Positions 21,608 through 31,067 of a DNA stretch of 64,000 nt are shown one piece after another. The notes beneath the pieces were generated by a model. That model searched no databases. It saw only the letters and a program-made list of their open reading frames with translations, and was not told where the DNA came from. Source of the DNA: Meghimatium bilineatum (lineage: Eukaryota; Mollusca; Gastropoda; Stylommatophora; Philomycidae); contig CM067316.1 of assembly GCA_034231615.1 (NCBI GenBank), positions 63,325,353 through 63,389,352 of the forward strand, in the 5' to 3' direction. Made by a program: the position numbers and the translations under genes. Positions within the stretch are counted from its first letter, which is position 1. Every line of letters begins with the position of its first letter.

Positions 21608-21765
21608 AAGACAGATTTCTTGGGCCATAGGTGCAAATAAAATTGCAACACAATGCATTTCCATTCTCTGGACTACATTCTGCTGGAAATCTAGTAGGAT
21701 CATTGTCCTGCTGCAAGAGAAATCCGTGGGAGTTTGAGAATTAACGCTGAATAAGAAGAAACAAT
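21608..21765 (+). mobile_element. SINE family A
   Basis: Plus strand from GACAGATTTCTTGGGCCATA through CTACATTCTGCTGGAAATCT to GAGTTTGAGAATTAACGCTG and AATAAGAAGAA. Confidence 0.8.
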
Positions 21766-21897
21766 AGCATAGAGAACTACAACAGTGGTCACAATATTAT
21801 GTAAGTAATGCTTCTAATGGAGAAAGAAAAACTTGGCCTAATGAAGTCAATCCTTTACATCTGTATACAGTGACATCTCTACAAGGAGGAGCTAAAG

Positions 21898-22045
21898 ATT
21901 TTCTTCAGCATTTATTCTCAGACTATATCTCTGGATCTCTCTCATAGCAGGACAATGGTCCAACTAGATTTACAGCAGGATGTAGTCCAGAGAACAGAAA
22001 TGCATTATGTCGTTGTTTTATTTTCTCCGTTGGCCTGACACATCT
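21898..22045 (-). mobile_element. SINE family A
   Basis: On + it begins TTCTTCAGCATTTATTCTCA and ends with CCGTTGGCCTGACACATCTG plus TCTTCAG. Full family length, diverged. Confidence 0.78.
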
Positions 22046-22383
22046 GTCTTCAGTAGTGGGGAAAAAAATCAAAGAACCATTTTCCAGGTCAGAACATGAC
22101 ATTAATTACCATCTGAACAGAATATCCAACTCACCGAGCTAACTAAGAATTGCATCAATACTTGAACTGCCTCAAGCTAGGCAGGAAGTTCTCCCACCAT
22201 GTTCATCTATCCAAATCACATTGTATGTAAATCTATCCCAACTACAGAAAACATTCAGATTTTATAGACTAGCATGTGATGCCTAAGAGTGAATACTTGC
22301 AACAGGATAGAAGAAAACAAGATATGATGTATTTGAAGATATGTGATCATTTATAGTTTTAATTTGTTTGTTCTGTCCTACAG

Positions 22384-22481
22384 TTTGAGACATTTGAAAG
22401 TTGGATTGCTTTTCGTCTACCAAATAACAAAATGGCCAAACGTTTGTGGAAAATTGCAGTGGAACATCATGCTTTTTTAAG
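22384..22481 (+). CDS. EPB41-like: 4.1 gene exon: F3 lobe, second half
   Basis: 98 bp. Acceptor TTCTGTCCTACAG, donor TTTTTTAAG|GTAAGA. Encodes FETFESWIAFRLPNNKMAKR then LWKIAVEHHAFLR. F-E-x-x-x-x-F-(K/R)-L-x-N-x-x-x-AK-(R/K)-LWK-x-x-VEHH-x-F-(F/L)-R is the conserved terminal helix of the FERM. It leaves AG|, completed as Arg at 27652. The donor and last exon bases are duplicated twice downstream. Confidence 0.96.
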
Positions 22482-22640
22482 GTAAGATAATATAATAATT
22501 AAATCATACCCGGTATAGAACATTGCTTTTTTAAGGTAAGATAATATAATAATTAAATCATACCCGGTATAGAACATTGCTTTTTTAAGGTAAGATAATA
22601 TAATAATTAAATCATACCCGGTATAGAACATTGCTTTTCA
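22470..22640 (+). repeat. Donor-derived tandem repeat, 54 bp x 3
   Basis: TTGCTTTTTTAAG|GTAAGATA occurs at the real donor (exon end 22481) and at exon-like ends 22535 and 22589, each followed by AATAATTAAATCATACCCGG. A fourth, truncated copy (AACATTGCTTTTCAGC) ends the array. The unit includes the last ~12 bases of the exon. Since the reading frame across the real donor is TTA-AGG-TAA, either downstream donor would add an immediate stop. Confidence 0.95.
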
Positions 22641-22680
22641 GCTTTTGTTGAATGATTAAGTGCCACTAATACATCCAACA

Positions 22681-22880
22681 CCACATTGCTAGTACAATAT
22701 GAATACCACATTGCTAGTACAATATGAATACCACATTGCTAGTACAATATGAATACCACATTGCTAGTACAATATGAATACCACATTGCTAGTACAATAT
22801 GAATACCACATTGCTAGTACAATATGAATACCACATTGCTAGTACAATATGAATACCACATTGCTAGTACAATATGAATG
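22681..22880 (+). repeat. Minisatellite, 25 bp x 8
   Basis: Unit CCACATTGCTAGTACAATAT followed by GAATA, eight near-perfect copies immediately after the donor array. Confidence 0.95.
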
Positions 22881-23089
22881 ATTTATCTGCTTGTTGAACT
22901 ACTGAAAGTTCAATATAGTTGTTTGTGAGACTAGGTCACTAATTTATCTACCACAGAATCTGACTTTTTTCCAAACTACTTACTTTATTTTGCTACAGAA
23001 TAGTTTAAATAATTTGTTTGCCGTAGTGGTGCAGTGCTGATGAAGGTCCTGAGTTCAGGTCATCTCTGTGTTGTTGTTTTTTTTGGGGG

Positions 23090-23242
23090 GGGGGAAATTT
23101 TTCTCAAACTCCCACCTTCTTTCTCATATAGCAGGATAATGGTGATAAATATTTACAGCAGAATAAGTAGTCCAGATAACAGAAGTGTGTTGTGTCACGG
23201 TTTAATTTGTGCCAATTGTCTGACACATCTGATTTTGGCTGG
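23090..23242 (-). mobile_element. SINE family A, diverged
   Basis: On + it runs from TTTTTCTCAAACTCCCACCT to TTGTCTGACACATCTGATTT. It has the family order, including GTGTTGTGTCACGGTTTAAT. A tRNA-like scrap (TGCCGTAGTGGTGCAGTG, GTCCTGAGTTCAGG) at 23020-23060 precedes it. Confidence 0.7.
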
Positions 23243-23559
23243 ATGACTCATTTTCTTGTAATAGTCCACTCACCTTGCTTGATTATTGTCTATCGAAGGC
23301 ACATAAAATTCAAATGAGCCCTGCTATTGCTTATAACTAAACATGATTGCACCTTTTTCTTCGAATACAATGAGATGTGACTGTAATGCCATCTCATTGT
23401 ATTCTTCTATTTGTTTATTTCTAGTTCATTTTTCTTTCTTGATGAAGATCCCAATTGGATCATAATGTGGAAAAAGTCATCGATTCTTTGTTTTTTGTTA
23501 TTTCTCACTGACGTTACATTTGGTATTTTTTGCTATTTATTACTTGTGTTAGTCACCAG

Positions 23560-23810
23560 TGAAAATAATTATTGGAACACATCAAAAGACAACAGATTAA
23601 GTGGTTTTCACATGCTTCCAGACTACCAACAGATAGTATGCCACAAATGGCCATGACACATAGACATAACGGCTATAAAGCCAGAGGCAGACCATGTAAA
23701 AGATGGATCACAGAAATCAAAGAAGCCACAGGAACAAGCTTACAAACAGCACACATGAAGGCCATCTCCAGAAAACTCTTCCGCCCCTGACTCTGCAAAG
23801 CAAACTAGAG
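23560..23810 (+). pseudogene. LINE C-terminal tail
   Basis: Plus strand 23572-23790 is open: HIKRQQIKWFSHASRLP, then G-Y-K-A-R-G-R-P-C-K-R-W-I-T-E-I-K and a final ISRKLFRP. It matches the QI-x-WFGH-x-x-R...GRP-x-x-RW-x-x-x-I tail of LINE ORF2 proteins. Confidence 0.75.
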
Positions 23811-23950
23811 CCACAGCGTTTATATAGATAGACAATAATACTTTATTATAATTGTTATCACTTCTTATTTTTATTACTGCAGCACTCTCCACCTTGTTGG
23901 ATATCCTCTGACAGTTTCATTATTATTAGCTACATAGTTACATGCTCTGA

Positions 23951-24332
23951 ACAATATTCTTGACTGACATCTTTATACAATATTCTTGACTGACATCTTT
24001 ATACAATATTCTTGACTAACATCTTTATACAATATTCTTGACTGACATCTTTATACAATTTTCTTGACTGACATCTTTATACAATATTCTTGACTGACAT
24101 CTTTATATAATATTCTTGACTGACATCTTTATACAATATTCTTGACTAACATCTTTATACAATTTTCTTGACTGACATCTTTATACAATATTCTTGACTA
24201 ACATCTTTATACAATATTCTTGACTGACATCTTTATACAATATTCTTGACTGACATCTTTATACAATATTCTTGACTGACATCTTTATACAATATTCTTG
24301 ACTGACATCTCTATACAATATTCTTGACTGAC
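23951..24332 (+). repeat. Minisatellite, 26 bp x ~14.6
   Basis: Unit ACAATATTCTTGACTGACAT followed by CTTTAT. Scattered single-base variants (GACTAACAT, ACAATTTTC) run through the array. Confidence 0.95.
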
Positions 24333-24606
24333 AGTTTGCTGCTGTCTTGAAATCAACAGAGTAGATATGGAAAAAACTCGAGCACAATGAAGTCAATCAG
24401 TTGAGCCTGTGAGGAATTACAAAATCCTCTTTGAAGTAAAGGAACTGGACAGCACTTGGTGGTGTACCTACTACAATTTAATCAATCTTCTGGAATATGG
24501 AAGAGAGCTCCAAAAGTATATGCTCTAATGTCTGACACCAGAAAAAAAAGTAGCAGACTTGTATTCATCTGCTAATAAAATTCCTCTTATTTATTATTTT
24601 TTCTGC

Positions 24607-24770
24607 AGAAGACGGATGTGTCGGGCCATTGGCACAAATAAAATGGCGACACAACGCATTTTCATTCTCTGGAATACATCCTGTAGGAAATCTAGTAGCA
24701 AATCTAGTCCTGCTACAAGGAAAATCCAGTGGGAGTTTGAGAACGAACGCTGAAGAAGAAGAAGACATTA
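24607..24770 (+). mobile_element. SINE family A, well preserved
   Basis: Plus strand from GAAGACGGATGTGTCGGGCC through GCGACACAACGCATTTTC and CATCCTGTAGGAAATCTAGT to GAGTTTGAGAACGAACGCTG and AAGAAGAAGAAG. ATTATTTT on both sides (24593-24600 and 24768-24775) may be a short TSD. An internal extra piece AGCAAATCTAGT is a local duplication. Confidence 0.85.
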
Positions 24771-24807
24771 TTTTTAACTTGTGGTCATCAGACCACATTT
24801 CTAATAG

Positions 24808-25195
24808 CTTCAAAAAACTGTGTGATCTTTTACAGTCCTTCCCCATAGATCATACAAAAAACTGTGTGATCTTTTACAGTCCTTCCATAGATCATACAAA
24901 AAACTGTGTGATCTTTTACAGTCCTTCCATAGATCATACAAAAAACTGTGTGATCTTTTACAGTCCATCCATAGATCATACAAAAAACTGTGTGATCTTT
25001 TACAGTCCTTCCATAGATCATACAAAAAACTGTGATCTTTTACAGTCCTTCCATAGATCATACAAAAAACTATGTGATCTTTTACAGTCCTTCCATAGAT
25101 CATACAAAAATCTGTGTGATCTTTACAGTCCTTCCATAGATCATACAAAAAACTGTGTGATCTTTTACAGTCCTTCCATAGATCATACAAAATTG
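24808..25195 (+). repeat. Minisatellite, ~42 bp x ~9
   Basis: Unit TGTGTGATCTTTTACAGTCC followed by TTCCATAGATCATACAAAAA and AC. Because 42 is divisible by 3 the array stays open on both strands (24629-25243 + and 24810-25190 -), giving false 14-residue protein repeats. Each unit also holds TCTTTTACAG, which resembles an acceptor. Confidence 0.93.
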
Positions 25196-25837
25196 ATCAT
25201 CTTTATATGCTATATTTTGTTTGTTTATTTAAGCGGCATCTGAGAAGGATGTGTTCTTCTGCAGTCAATTGTTAAACATCAAGTTCAATATTGGTCATGT
25301 ATAGACTGCATACCTGTCAATCAGTTCAGACTAAAAAGTGTATGATAACTTCAAATCGAAGATATGTCTCCTGCAAGTTTACACACAAAAATTGTGTTCA
25401 AAAAAAAAAGGTCTTCCGAGCGAAAAATTGCTGGGTGGGGGATTGTGTTTGCCTACCTTTTTTGGGCTAATTAGTCAAAATAGTAGTCTAATATTTTGTG
25501 TGTTTGTCTACCTTCAATAGTAGTCTAATATTTTTTGTGTTTGTCTACCTTCAATAGTAGTCTACTCAAATTCATGTTCTGCTTTGCTAAGGGGAAAGGG
25601 CATTGGCATCCCCCTCCTATCAGCAGCCTTGTCGGGGCATGCCATTGGGCTTAGAAAGTTTTTTGTTTTTTTAACTTTATTATTACATGTTTGTGGAATA
25701 TTTCCATGTTGTCTTTGGAAGATTTATGACTGAGCAGGTTTACCACTTGTTGCTCAGTGTTTGTCAGGATTTACATTGACCCCCCCATCTTTTTCTGCAG
25801 CAGCTTTTCTGTACCTCCATCTACTCTATGCCATAGT
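25196..25837. other. Intron; 37-bp repeat x ~2.5 at 25479-25563
   Basis: ATAGTAGTCTAATATTTT followed by a TGTGTTTGTCTACCTTCA piece is repeated about two and a half times. Nothing else recognised; no coding signal. Confidence 0.5.
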
Positions 25838-26005
25838 TAGTTAGTTAGTTGTCAGATCATCATCACTGCAAACTGGACGCGTCCATAGTTGCTCTATTCT
25901 CTCCTTGAGCGTATCCACCTTTAAACACTTCTGCTGACAGTACCGGTCTTCTGTTGGTTGACCATCATTCTTCTGCGCCCTCCAAAATGTTTCCTTTTAG
26001 CAACA
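25838..26005 (+). repeat. Dispersed repeat D, copy 1
   Basis: From TAGTTAGTTAGTTGTCAGAT through ACGCGTCCATAGTTGCTC, CTTCTGCTGACAGTACCGGT and TGCGCCCTCCAAAATGTT to AGCAACACCAC. The same ~170 bp is at 49350-49530 with about 80-85% identity by eye. The family is unclassified. Confidence 0.75.
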
Positions 26006-26744
26006 CCACATTACAAACCCTGATCTTTAATCCTGGCCATTGAAAAAGAATCATCATCCACAGTTCAAAATGTCATTGCCGGATAGTCCTGTACCACAAT
26101 CGTGCATGACACCAGTTGATATGCTCTTTCATTGCTTCGAACACCCTCGAATAAAGCATCATGCTTTATTTACTGCATATAGAAATATTAGATATGTGAT
26201 GAAATATACATTATCTTATATTAGGTCCAGCTCTATACCATAGGAATTATTATTAAAGTATTATGTATAGCAGCATAGGCCTAAACCTAAATTTTGGATT
26301 TAGGCTATACATATTTTATTATTTAACTTAAGGCCTACAGTACCTGCGAGGCAAACTAAAACTTACAATATAAATGACATATAGGCCTACACACAGATAC
26401 ATGTACTTACATTGTCAATGCACGTGAATAAAAAAATTCCTGAGTTTGGTATAAAGGAAAATTAACAATCACAGGGAATAATGAAAGTATAAAGAAATAA
26501 TGTGTTTAAAAGCATGTATTTAGTGTTGCCACTAAAATAAATGTTAAAACCTGCAAACGCCACTGTTGTCAAAAAAATAAATAAAAACGGCACAAATCAC
26601 TGTTGCCAATAAAATATATAAATACCATAAAAATCAATGTTGCTACTAAAAATAAATAAAACCAAAGAAAATCAGTGTCACCATTAAATTGAGTAAAAAA
26701 CCAAAAAATGCACAGAATTACAGAAATTCACACAAAAAAACATA
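26006..26744. other. Intron, AT-rich, nothing recognised
   Basis: Contains loose repeats of AATGTTGCCACTAAAATAAA type (26520-26690, about four degenerate ~60-bp units). No coding signal. Confidence 0.45.
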
Positions 26745-27150
26745 AAATGTATTCTTCTTCTGCATTCAGCATCTGTGGTCATGCTATACCGCCACGCCTG
26801 TCGTCAAGACGAAGTCCACTGTCTTCTCCAGGTCAGAGCGGCTGCCCCATAGCTTTTGCCTCAAGTCTGTATCCTCTGGCCAGGTCTGCTGTCTGCTCAT
26901 AAAATGTATTGTATGGGCATACAGAGTCAAACCTTGCAAAAACCATACAGAATATAGCTAATTACAGGTATTTGACAACTATGAGAGCGGTTTGGTTTTA
27001 GGTCATTGTGGGTTTCCCATAACTTGCTTTGCAGAGAAGCTCCTGTGGGCCAGATTGTTGTTCTGTGAACAATGAAACTGGGACAATTCTGTAATATGTG
27101 TTCTGGTGTCTGTGCTGCAGCTCCGCAAATGCAAGCCATATAGTCACTGG
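26745..27150 (-). pseudogene. Two truncated RNase H-LINE C-terminal ends in tandem
   Basis: Minus strand. 27139-26927 reads CICGAAAQTPEHILQNCPSF then HRTTIWPTGASLQSKLW, the CxCG-x-x-x-QT-x-EH-x-LQ-x-C zinc-binding-like end of these LINEs. 26900-26750 is a separate copy reading QTWPEDTDLRQKLWG in another frame, which finishes in a GATGCTGAATGCAGAAGAAG 3' end. That end resembles the SINE tails. Confidence 0.75.
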
Positions 27151-27651
27151 ATGCGTTCTATTGTTTCTGGACTCATGTCAAAATGTATCAACACTTGTAG
27201 TCTTTGAATAACATCTGAAAATGGCAAAAACATTTTTATAGCAAGAGCTGAATAATATACTAACAATGTTCCCTCTAATCTTCTTCATATGTGAGCAAAG
27301 CTGAATTTGTCTGAGTGGTGAATATTTCCATGTGGGTATCTGCTACCTAAATGTTTCAAAATGGCCTTTCACTAGTACTTTATGTTTGTAGGTGGTACAT
27401 TGGTGAGTGGTACCTTCTAGTGACATGCACAGCTTCGCACTGGGCACTTAAAAGGAAGCATTTATTATATGTGTGTTTAAGTGTATACCACCTGGCATAG
27501 AGATGAAAGAGTGAAATTTCGCAACCCTGGAGATCAGGTAAGTACCTGGTAAGTGTAATTGTATTTGTGGTCAGTTATTAGTTTAAATGTATTTGTGGTC
27601 AGTTAGCAATAACTATTCTCTAACTATTTATAAATATTTCTGTTTCAAAAG
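27151..27651. other. Intron, nothing recognised
   Basis: Unremarkable AT-rich intron up to the FA exon. The acceptor that follows (TTTCTGTTTCAAAAG) has purines next to the AG and is weak. Confidence 0.45.
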
Positions 27652-27854
27652 ACTGAGGTCATCAGATGATGCCAAGAAGAGGACAGGACTTCCCAGATTT
27701 GGTTCAAAGTACCGCTACTCAGGGAGAACCTTATATCAGACTCGGCTTAATGCATCAATGGCAGATCGTCCCTCGAAGCACTTTGAAAGGACCCATAGTC
27801 GGCAATCACTAAATTCAGTTTTAAATAACAACCGATCCAGAAGTCTGGACAATT
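27652..27854 (+). CDS. EPB41-like: 4.1 gene exon: FERM-adjacent (FA) domain
   Basis: 203 bp. Acceptor TTTCAAAAG (poor), donor AATT|GTGAGT. Encodes RLRSSDDAKKRTGLPRFGSK, then YRYSGRTLYQTR, ADRPSKHFERTHSRQS and RSRSLDN. GSK-(F/Y)-RYSGRT-x-x-QTR, the RP-x-x-x-FER block and RSLD identify FA, the segment that in vertebrate 4.1 proteins holds regulatory Ser/Thr. FA with RSLD argues for the 4.1R/G/N/B/Coracle branch over other FERM proteins. Ends with one base (T) of a split codon. Confidence 0.95.
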
Positions 27855-28039
27855 GTGAGTATTTAGGATAAAAATAACTGCTGGTTTGCCTTTTTTGCAG
27901 ATCCTCTTCTTCAGGTGACATATTCTTTCCAGAACATAGTATTTTTTATAGATCTGGCATATCAAAAGATAAAATGTTATGTTTTTCATTGATTGCAAGT
28001 AATGATACCCATTTGTTACATCCACTTTTTAAATTCAGT

Positions 28040-28320
28040 TAGAGTTATGTCCTTGATTATGAGTTTATATATGACCAATAAGCCCTATTCTGGTCACAAA
28101 TGTCCTTGAACAGTTTAGGCATGGGATGACCATTGTGGGTGTTTTTTGGTCTACCCGTAACTTTCCAGCTATTCTCCGCTGTTGAGCTGCTGCATTTCTC
28201 CTCTTTTCACAAGTTTCTGCACCTTTTTTTACCATAGAGCGCCATGTAGCTCTATTTCGTGTAACATCTTCCCATGTATCTTGATTTATTTCAAATGCTT
28301 TCAGTGAGGTCAAAAGATAT
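28040..28320 (-). pseudogene. LINE C-terminal tail with C2H2-like end
   Basis: Minus strand open 28313-28065: TSLKAFEINQDTWEDVTRNR, A-T-W-R-S-M-V, A-E-T-C-E-K-R-R, and finally CLNCSRTFVTRIGLIGHI. SLKAF-x-I-x-x-x-TWE-x-x-A-x-(D/N)-R-x-x-WR and the terminal C-x-x-C...RIGL-x-x-H are the standard end of a LINE family that recurs here. A scrap of another LINE end (GACATATTCTTTCCAGAACA) lies at 27917-27937. Confidence 0.8.
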
Positions 28321-28339
28321 CAATTAACCTTCACCAAGC

Positions 28340-28919
28340 CTATATCAATCCTGGCCGCCGAGAAACAAAATGGCGGCGCAAGCTTTTGGCGGCCCGACCC
28401 ACCCAGCGAGAATATCGTGAGATTTACACGTACCACAGTCCGTGCACATAGCTGGGGACATGCGCAATCGAAGCCGGTACATCCCCCACTTCCGAAATGA
28501 TCGTTTTTGAGAATGGCTAGCTATTCGTAAAAGTTTAAGAGCAATTAATCTGACCACATCTGCACACCGGTACGATGCAATGATGGTGGATCAGTTTTAT
28601 AGACCTTTATTTCATCGTATTTCGAATAAAATAACATTGAATCGTGGCTTGAATCATGAATTATTAGGTTATTTAGTTTCACAGCAGTGAATATACAGAA
28701 TGCCGTGTTGGTTTGGGGACTTGTACGTTTGATATTGAATATTTTGAAGTGGCAGAAAAAAAACTCTAGGCCTAAGCTCAAAAAACGATTTTACAGCAAA
28801 TCTACAAGTTTTATACAGTTCCCCCGGCTATATTTTGATAATTTCGCAGTGAAAGAACATAAATACAACAGATTTGCGTGATTTAGTTTACAGTGTTGCC
28901 AAGGAATTCGATATGTAAG
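28340..28919 (+). promoter_or_regulatory. CpG-rich candidate promoter and non-coding first exon
   Basis: Between 28350 and 28510 CpG density jumps against an AT-rich background (CTGGCCGCCGAG, GGCGGCGCAAGC, CATGCGCAATCGAAGCCGG). AAAATGGCGGC at 28367-28377 fits the YY1 consensus, and TGCGCAATC is NRF1-like. The ATG at 28370 opens only a 16-codon frame. A perfect donor AAG|GTAAGT follows at 28919/28920. An alternative promoter driving a first exon that splices to 30657 or 34294 is plausible but unproven; a decayed CpG-rich repeat is the alternative. Confidence 0.4.
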
Positions 28920-29429
28920 GTAAGTTATTTATTTACTTATTTTTTTCCTCTTTATTTGTTATAAAATATATGTTTTTTGTGAAAAACGTCTTTACCACTT
29001 TCTCATATGTCTGGTATCACACACACACACACACACGTACATAAATTACACCAATATATGCATAATTCAATTCTTTATTTATATGTGCAAATATTATTTA
29101 AATATCTCTAACAACCAAAAAATTATCACATTTTCAAAACAGTCACCATCAATAACGCAAATTTTCAAAAAAGAATCCAGTGGCAGGGAGACGTTTTGTA
29201 TTTTTTAATCTGGCTTGCTAAAGGTTTTAAGACAAGCTTGCAACAGAACTAGATAAAATAAACACAGACACAATTTGTAGCAGCATAGTTTATATCATAT
29301 GTCATCTGATATCAATCAGAGTTTTAAATGGTGCATTTATAATTTATCAAAATTTATTTTGTTTTGTTATTTTCTGCTGTAATTTTTACTAAAAAAGTTG
29401 GTAGCATATCTAATTCAAGTGGAGCAATC
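28920..29429. other. Intron; (CA)n microsatellite
   Basis: A (CA)~9 run lies at about 29017-29035. The rest is AT-rich with no recognised feature. Confidence 0.6.
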
Positions 29430-29765
29430 AACCCAGACTTTTTTAACTGTGGTGATTTTCTTAGACAATATAATTTGCTGAAATCAGATGTGCTGGGTTG
29501 AAAAGAGAAAATAATGCAGCTATAATTTAGAAAATAATGTAAACTAGCTGCACAACATACTTCATGCTTTCCGGTGGAAACCACATTTTTTTTTCTTGCT
29601 AGTTATCAAGAGCAAATGCAAAAGAATAAGAAGAAGTAGACAATATAAATATGTTCAGTAGGTTGCTATTGCTTTCTGAATGGCCAAGATGTACAGTTTC
29701 CTGTGATATAGTTTTAATCTGATACCCTAGTCACTTTTGTACCACTCCACCACAGAGTCAAATCG
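29430..29765 (-). mobile_element. tRNA-derived SINE (family T2), split by a SINE C insert
   Basis: Matches 42650-42865 on the same strand: TGTGGTGATTTTCTTAGACA at the left, then after the insert AATATAAATATGTTCAGTAG, and ACCACTCCACCACAGAGTC at the right. On the minus strand the right end reads GACTCTGTGGTGGAGTGGTA, a tRNA-like head with an A box. Confidence 0.65.
29474..29637 (+). mobile_element. SINE family C with 11-bp TSD
   Basis: Flanked by AGACAATATAA at 29463-29473 and 29638-29648. Contains CTGAAATCAGATGTGCTGGG, GCACAACATACTTCATGCTT, CCGGTGGAAACCACA and an AGAATAAGAAGAAG tail. The same sequence ends element E (10530-10677, 33660-33824). It interrupts the older tRNA-derived SINE. Confidence 0.8.
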
Positions 29766-29979
29766 ATTATCACTAAGAGATACATAAATTATCAACCAAC
29801 CCTGTCCACATAGTCCTACCGTCTATAATTCTCTCCAAAACTCTGACTGTTCTGTTTCCTGTTCTTCCGATATGTGCCTCAATATTACTTTTTCAGATTT
29901 TCCTACCTGCCAATTTGTTTTATAGACTGGAGATGCCATGATAATGTGAGATTACCAGGATTTTGTGTTTGTAATTTTT

Positions 29980-30122
29980 TTTCAGCATTCGTTCTCAAAC
30001 TCCCACTGGATCTCTCTTGTAGTAGCTCAATGGTTGTACTAGATTTCCAGCAGGATATAGTCCAGAGAACAGATATTAGTTGTGTTATGGTTATATTTGC
30101 AAAAATGGCTCGAAACATCTGA
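29980..30122 (-). mobile_element. SINE family A
   Basis: On + from TTTTTCAGCATTCGTTCTCA through GTAGTAGCTCAATGGTTGTA and TTTCCAGCAGGATATAGTCC to ATCTGACTTCAGCAG. Confidence 0.78.
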
Positions 30123-30374
30123 CTTCAGCAGTTGTATGTATACATTGTGTTTAACCAATTCCACAGAGCAGTGGACAACCGTAACTACATCTCTAGTAGG
30201 CCAACCTGTGCATTGTAATTTGTTTATCAGCATTGCTTGCACAGCACTCTAACCATTTTTAGTCACCCATATGAATATTGGCCATGGTCATTGTTGTTTT
30301 TAATTTTGTTGCTGTCTCAGTCGCTATCAGCTTGACCACAGATGCAGACTGTAATTCATTTTATCTGAGTAGTC

Positions 30375-30475
30375 ATGGGTCTATCATGCAGTAGCATTAC
30401 ATTCTCTGGACTAAATCCTGTTAATTTACAGGACAGGAATATGAGAATGAGTGCAAAATAAGAAGAAGAATGCAG
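30375..30475 (+). mobile_element. SINE family B, 3' fragment
   Basis: Plus strand ATTACATTCTCTGGACTAAA, TCCTGTTAATTTACAGGACA, ending GAGAATGAGTGCAAAATAAG and AAGAAGAATG. Confidence 0.65.
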
Positions 30476-30476
30476 T

Positions 30477-30625
30477 CTTGTTGTTGTCTATATACCTGGA
30501 AGTAATTTTGTTGTTGTCTACATGCCTGGAAGTAATTTTGTTGTTGTCTATATACCTGGAAGTCATTTTGTTGTTGTCTATATACCTGGAAGTAATTTTG
30601 TTGTTTATATACCTGGAAGTCATTT
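30477..30625 (+). repeat. Minisatellite, 30 bp x 5
   Basis: Unit TTGTTGTTGTCTATATACCT followed by GGAAGTAATT, last copy shortened. It ends only ~30 bp before the acceptor of the 30657 exon but carries no copy of that acceptor. Confidence 0.93.
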
Positions 30626-30656
30626 TTAATTCTGTGATGAATTAACTTTTATTTAG

Positions 30657-30848
30657 TGAACAGTCACAGAGAGCCATTCTACGAACATAACCTTGACATC
30701 CATAACACATCATATGACACAAGTAGACAAGAAAGAATTCACATTCCAGCAACAGCACACATTGATGAAGACAGAACGCCATTACAGTCACCTCTACCTC
30801 GGCAGGAATCTCCAAAGTTTATGTCAAGAGAAATTATTCGTCATAATA
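30657..30848 (+). CDS. EPB41-like: 4.1 gene exon: Ser/Thr/Pro-rich linker
   Basis: 192 bp. Acceptor ACTTTTATTTAG, donor CATAATA|GTATGT. With the incoming T it reads L-N-S-H-R-E-P-F-Y-E-H then ...SRQERIHIPATAHIDEDRTP, LPRQESPKF and SREIIRHN. Not a recognised domain; composition fits the low-complexity region after FA. SPLPRQESP contains proline-directed Ser sites. It supplies one base (A) to the next split codon. Assigned by phase and splice sites, so less certain than the FERM exons. Confidence 0.82.
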
Positions 30849-31067
30849 GTATGTAACTGTTTTAAATTATGTTAATAATGTCCTATATGTTTGTATTTCT
30901 GATGGTGGTTCCATTATCTACTACTTGTACCTCATTGGCTTTTTGTTTCTATCTACGAGAAAAAAATTTGAAAAGTAAAACAAATTTGACAGAAGAAATT
31001 ACCTTAATAGTCTGGGTTGTTGAATTTTAGTGTACCTTATTATTCTCTGCAAGTAATATTGTAGCTT

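Noticed and set aside
24629..25243. 204-codon frame with 14-residue repeats as a repeat protein
   Set aside because: The 42-bp minisatellite is open on both strands because its period is divisible by 3; no start or splice context and no conservation signal.
28370..28420. Short coding exon starting at the ATG in AAAATGGCGGC
   Set aside because: Frame closes after 16 codons; kept only as a possible regulatory element.
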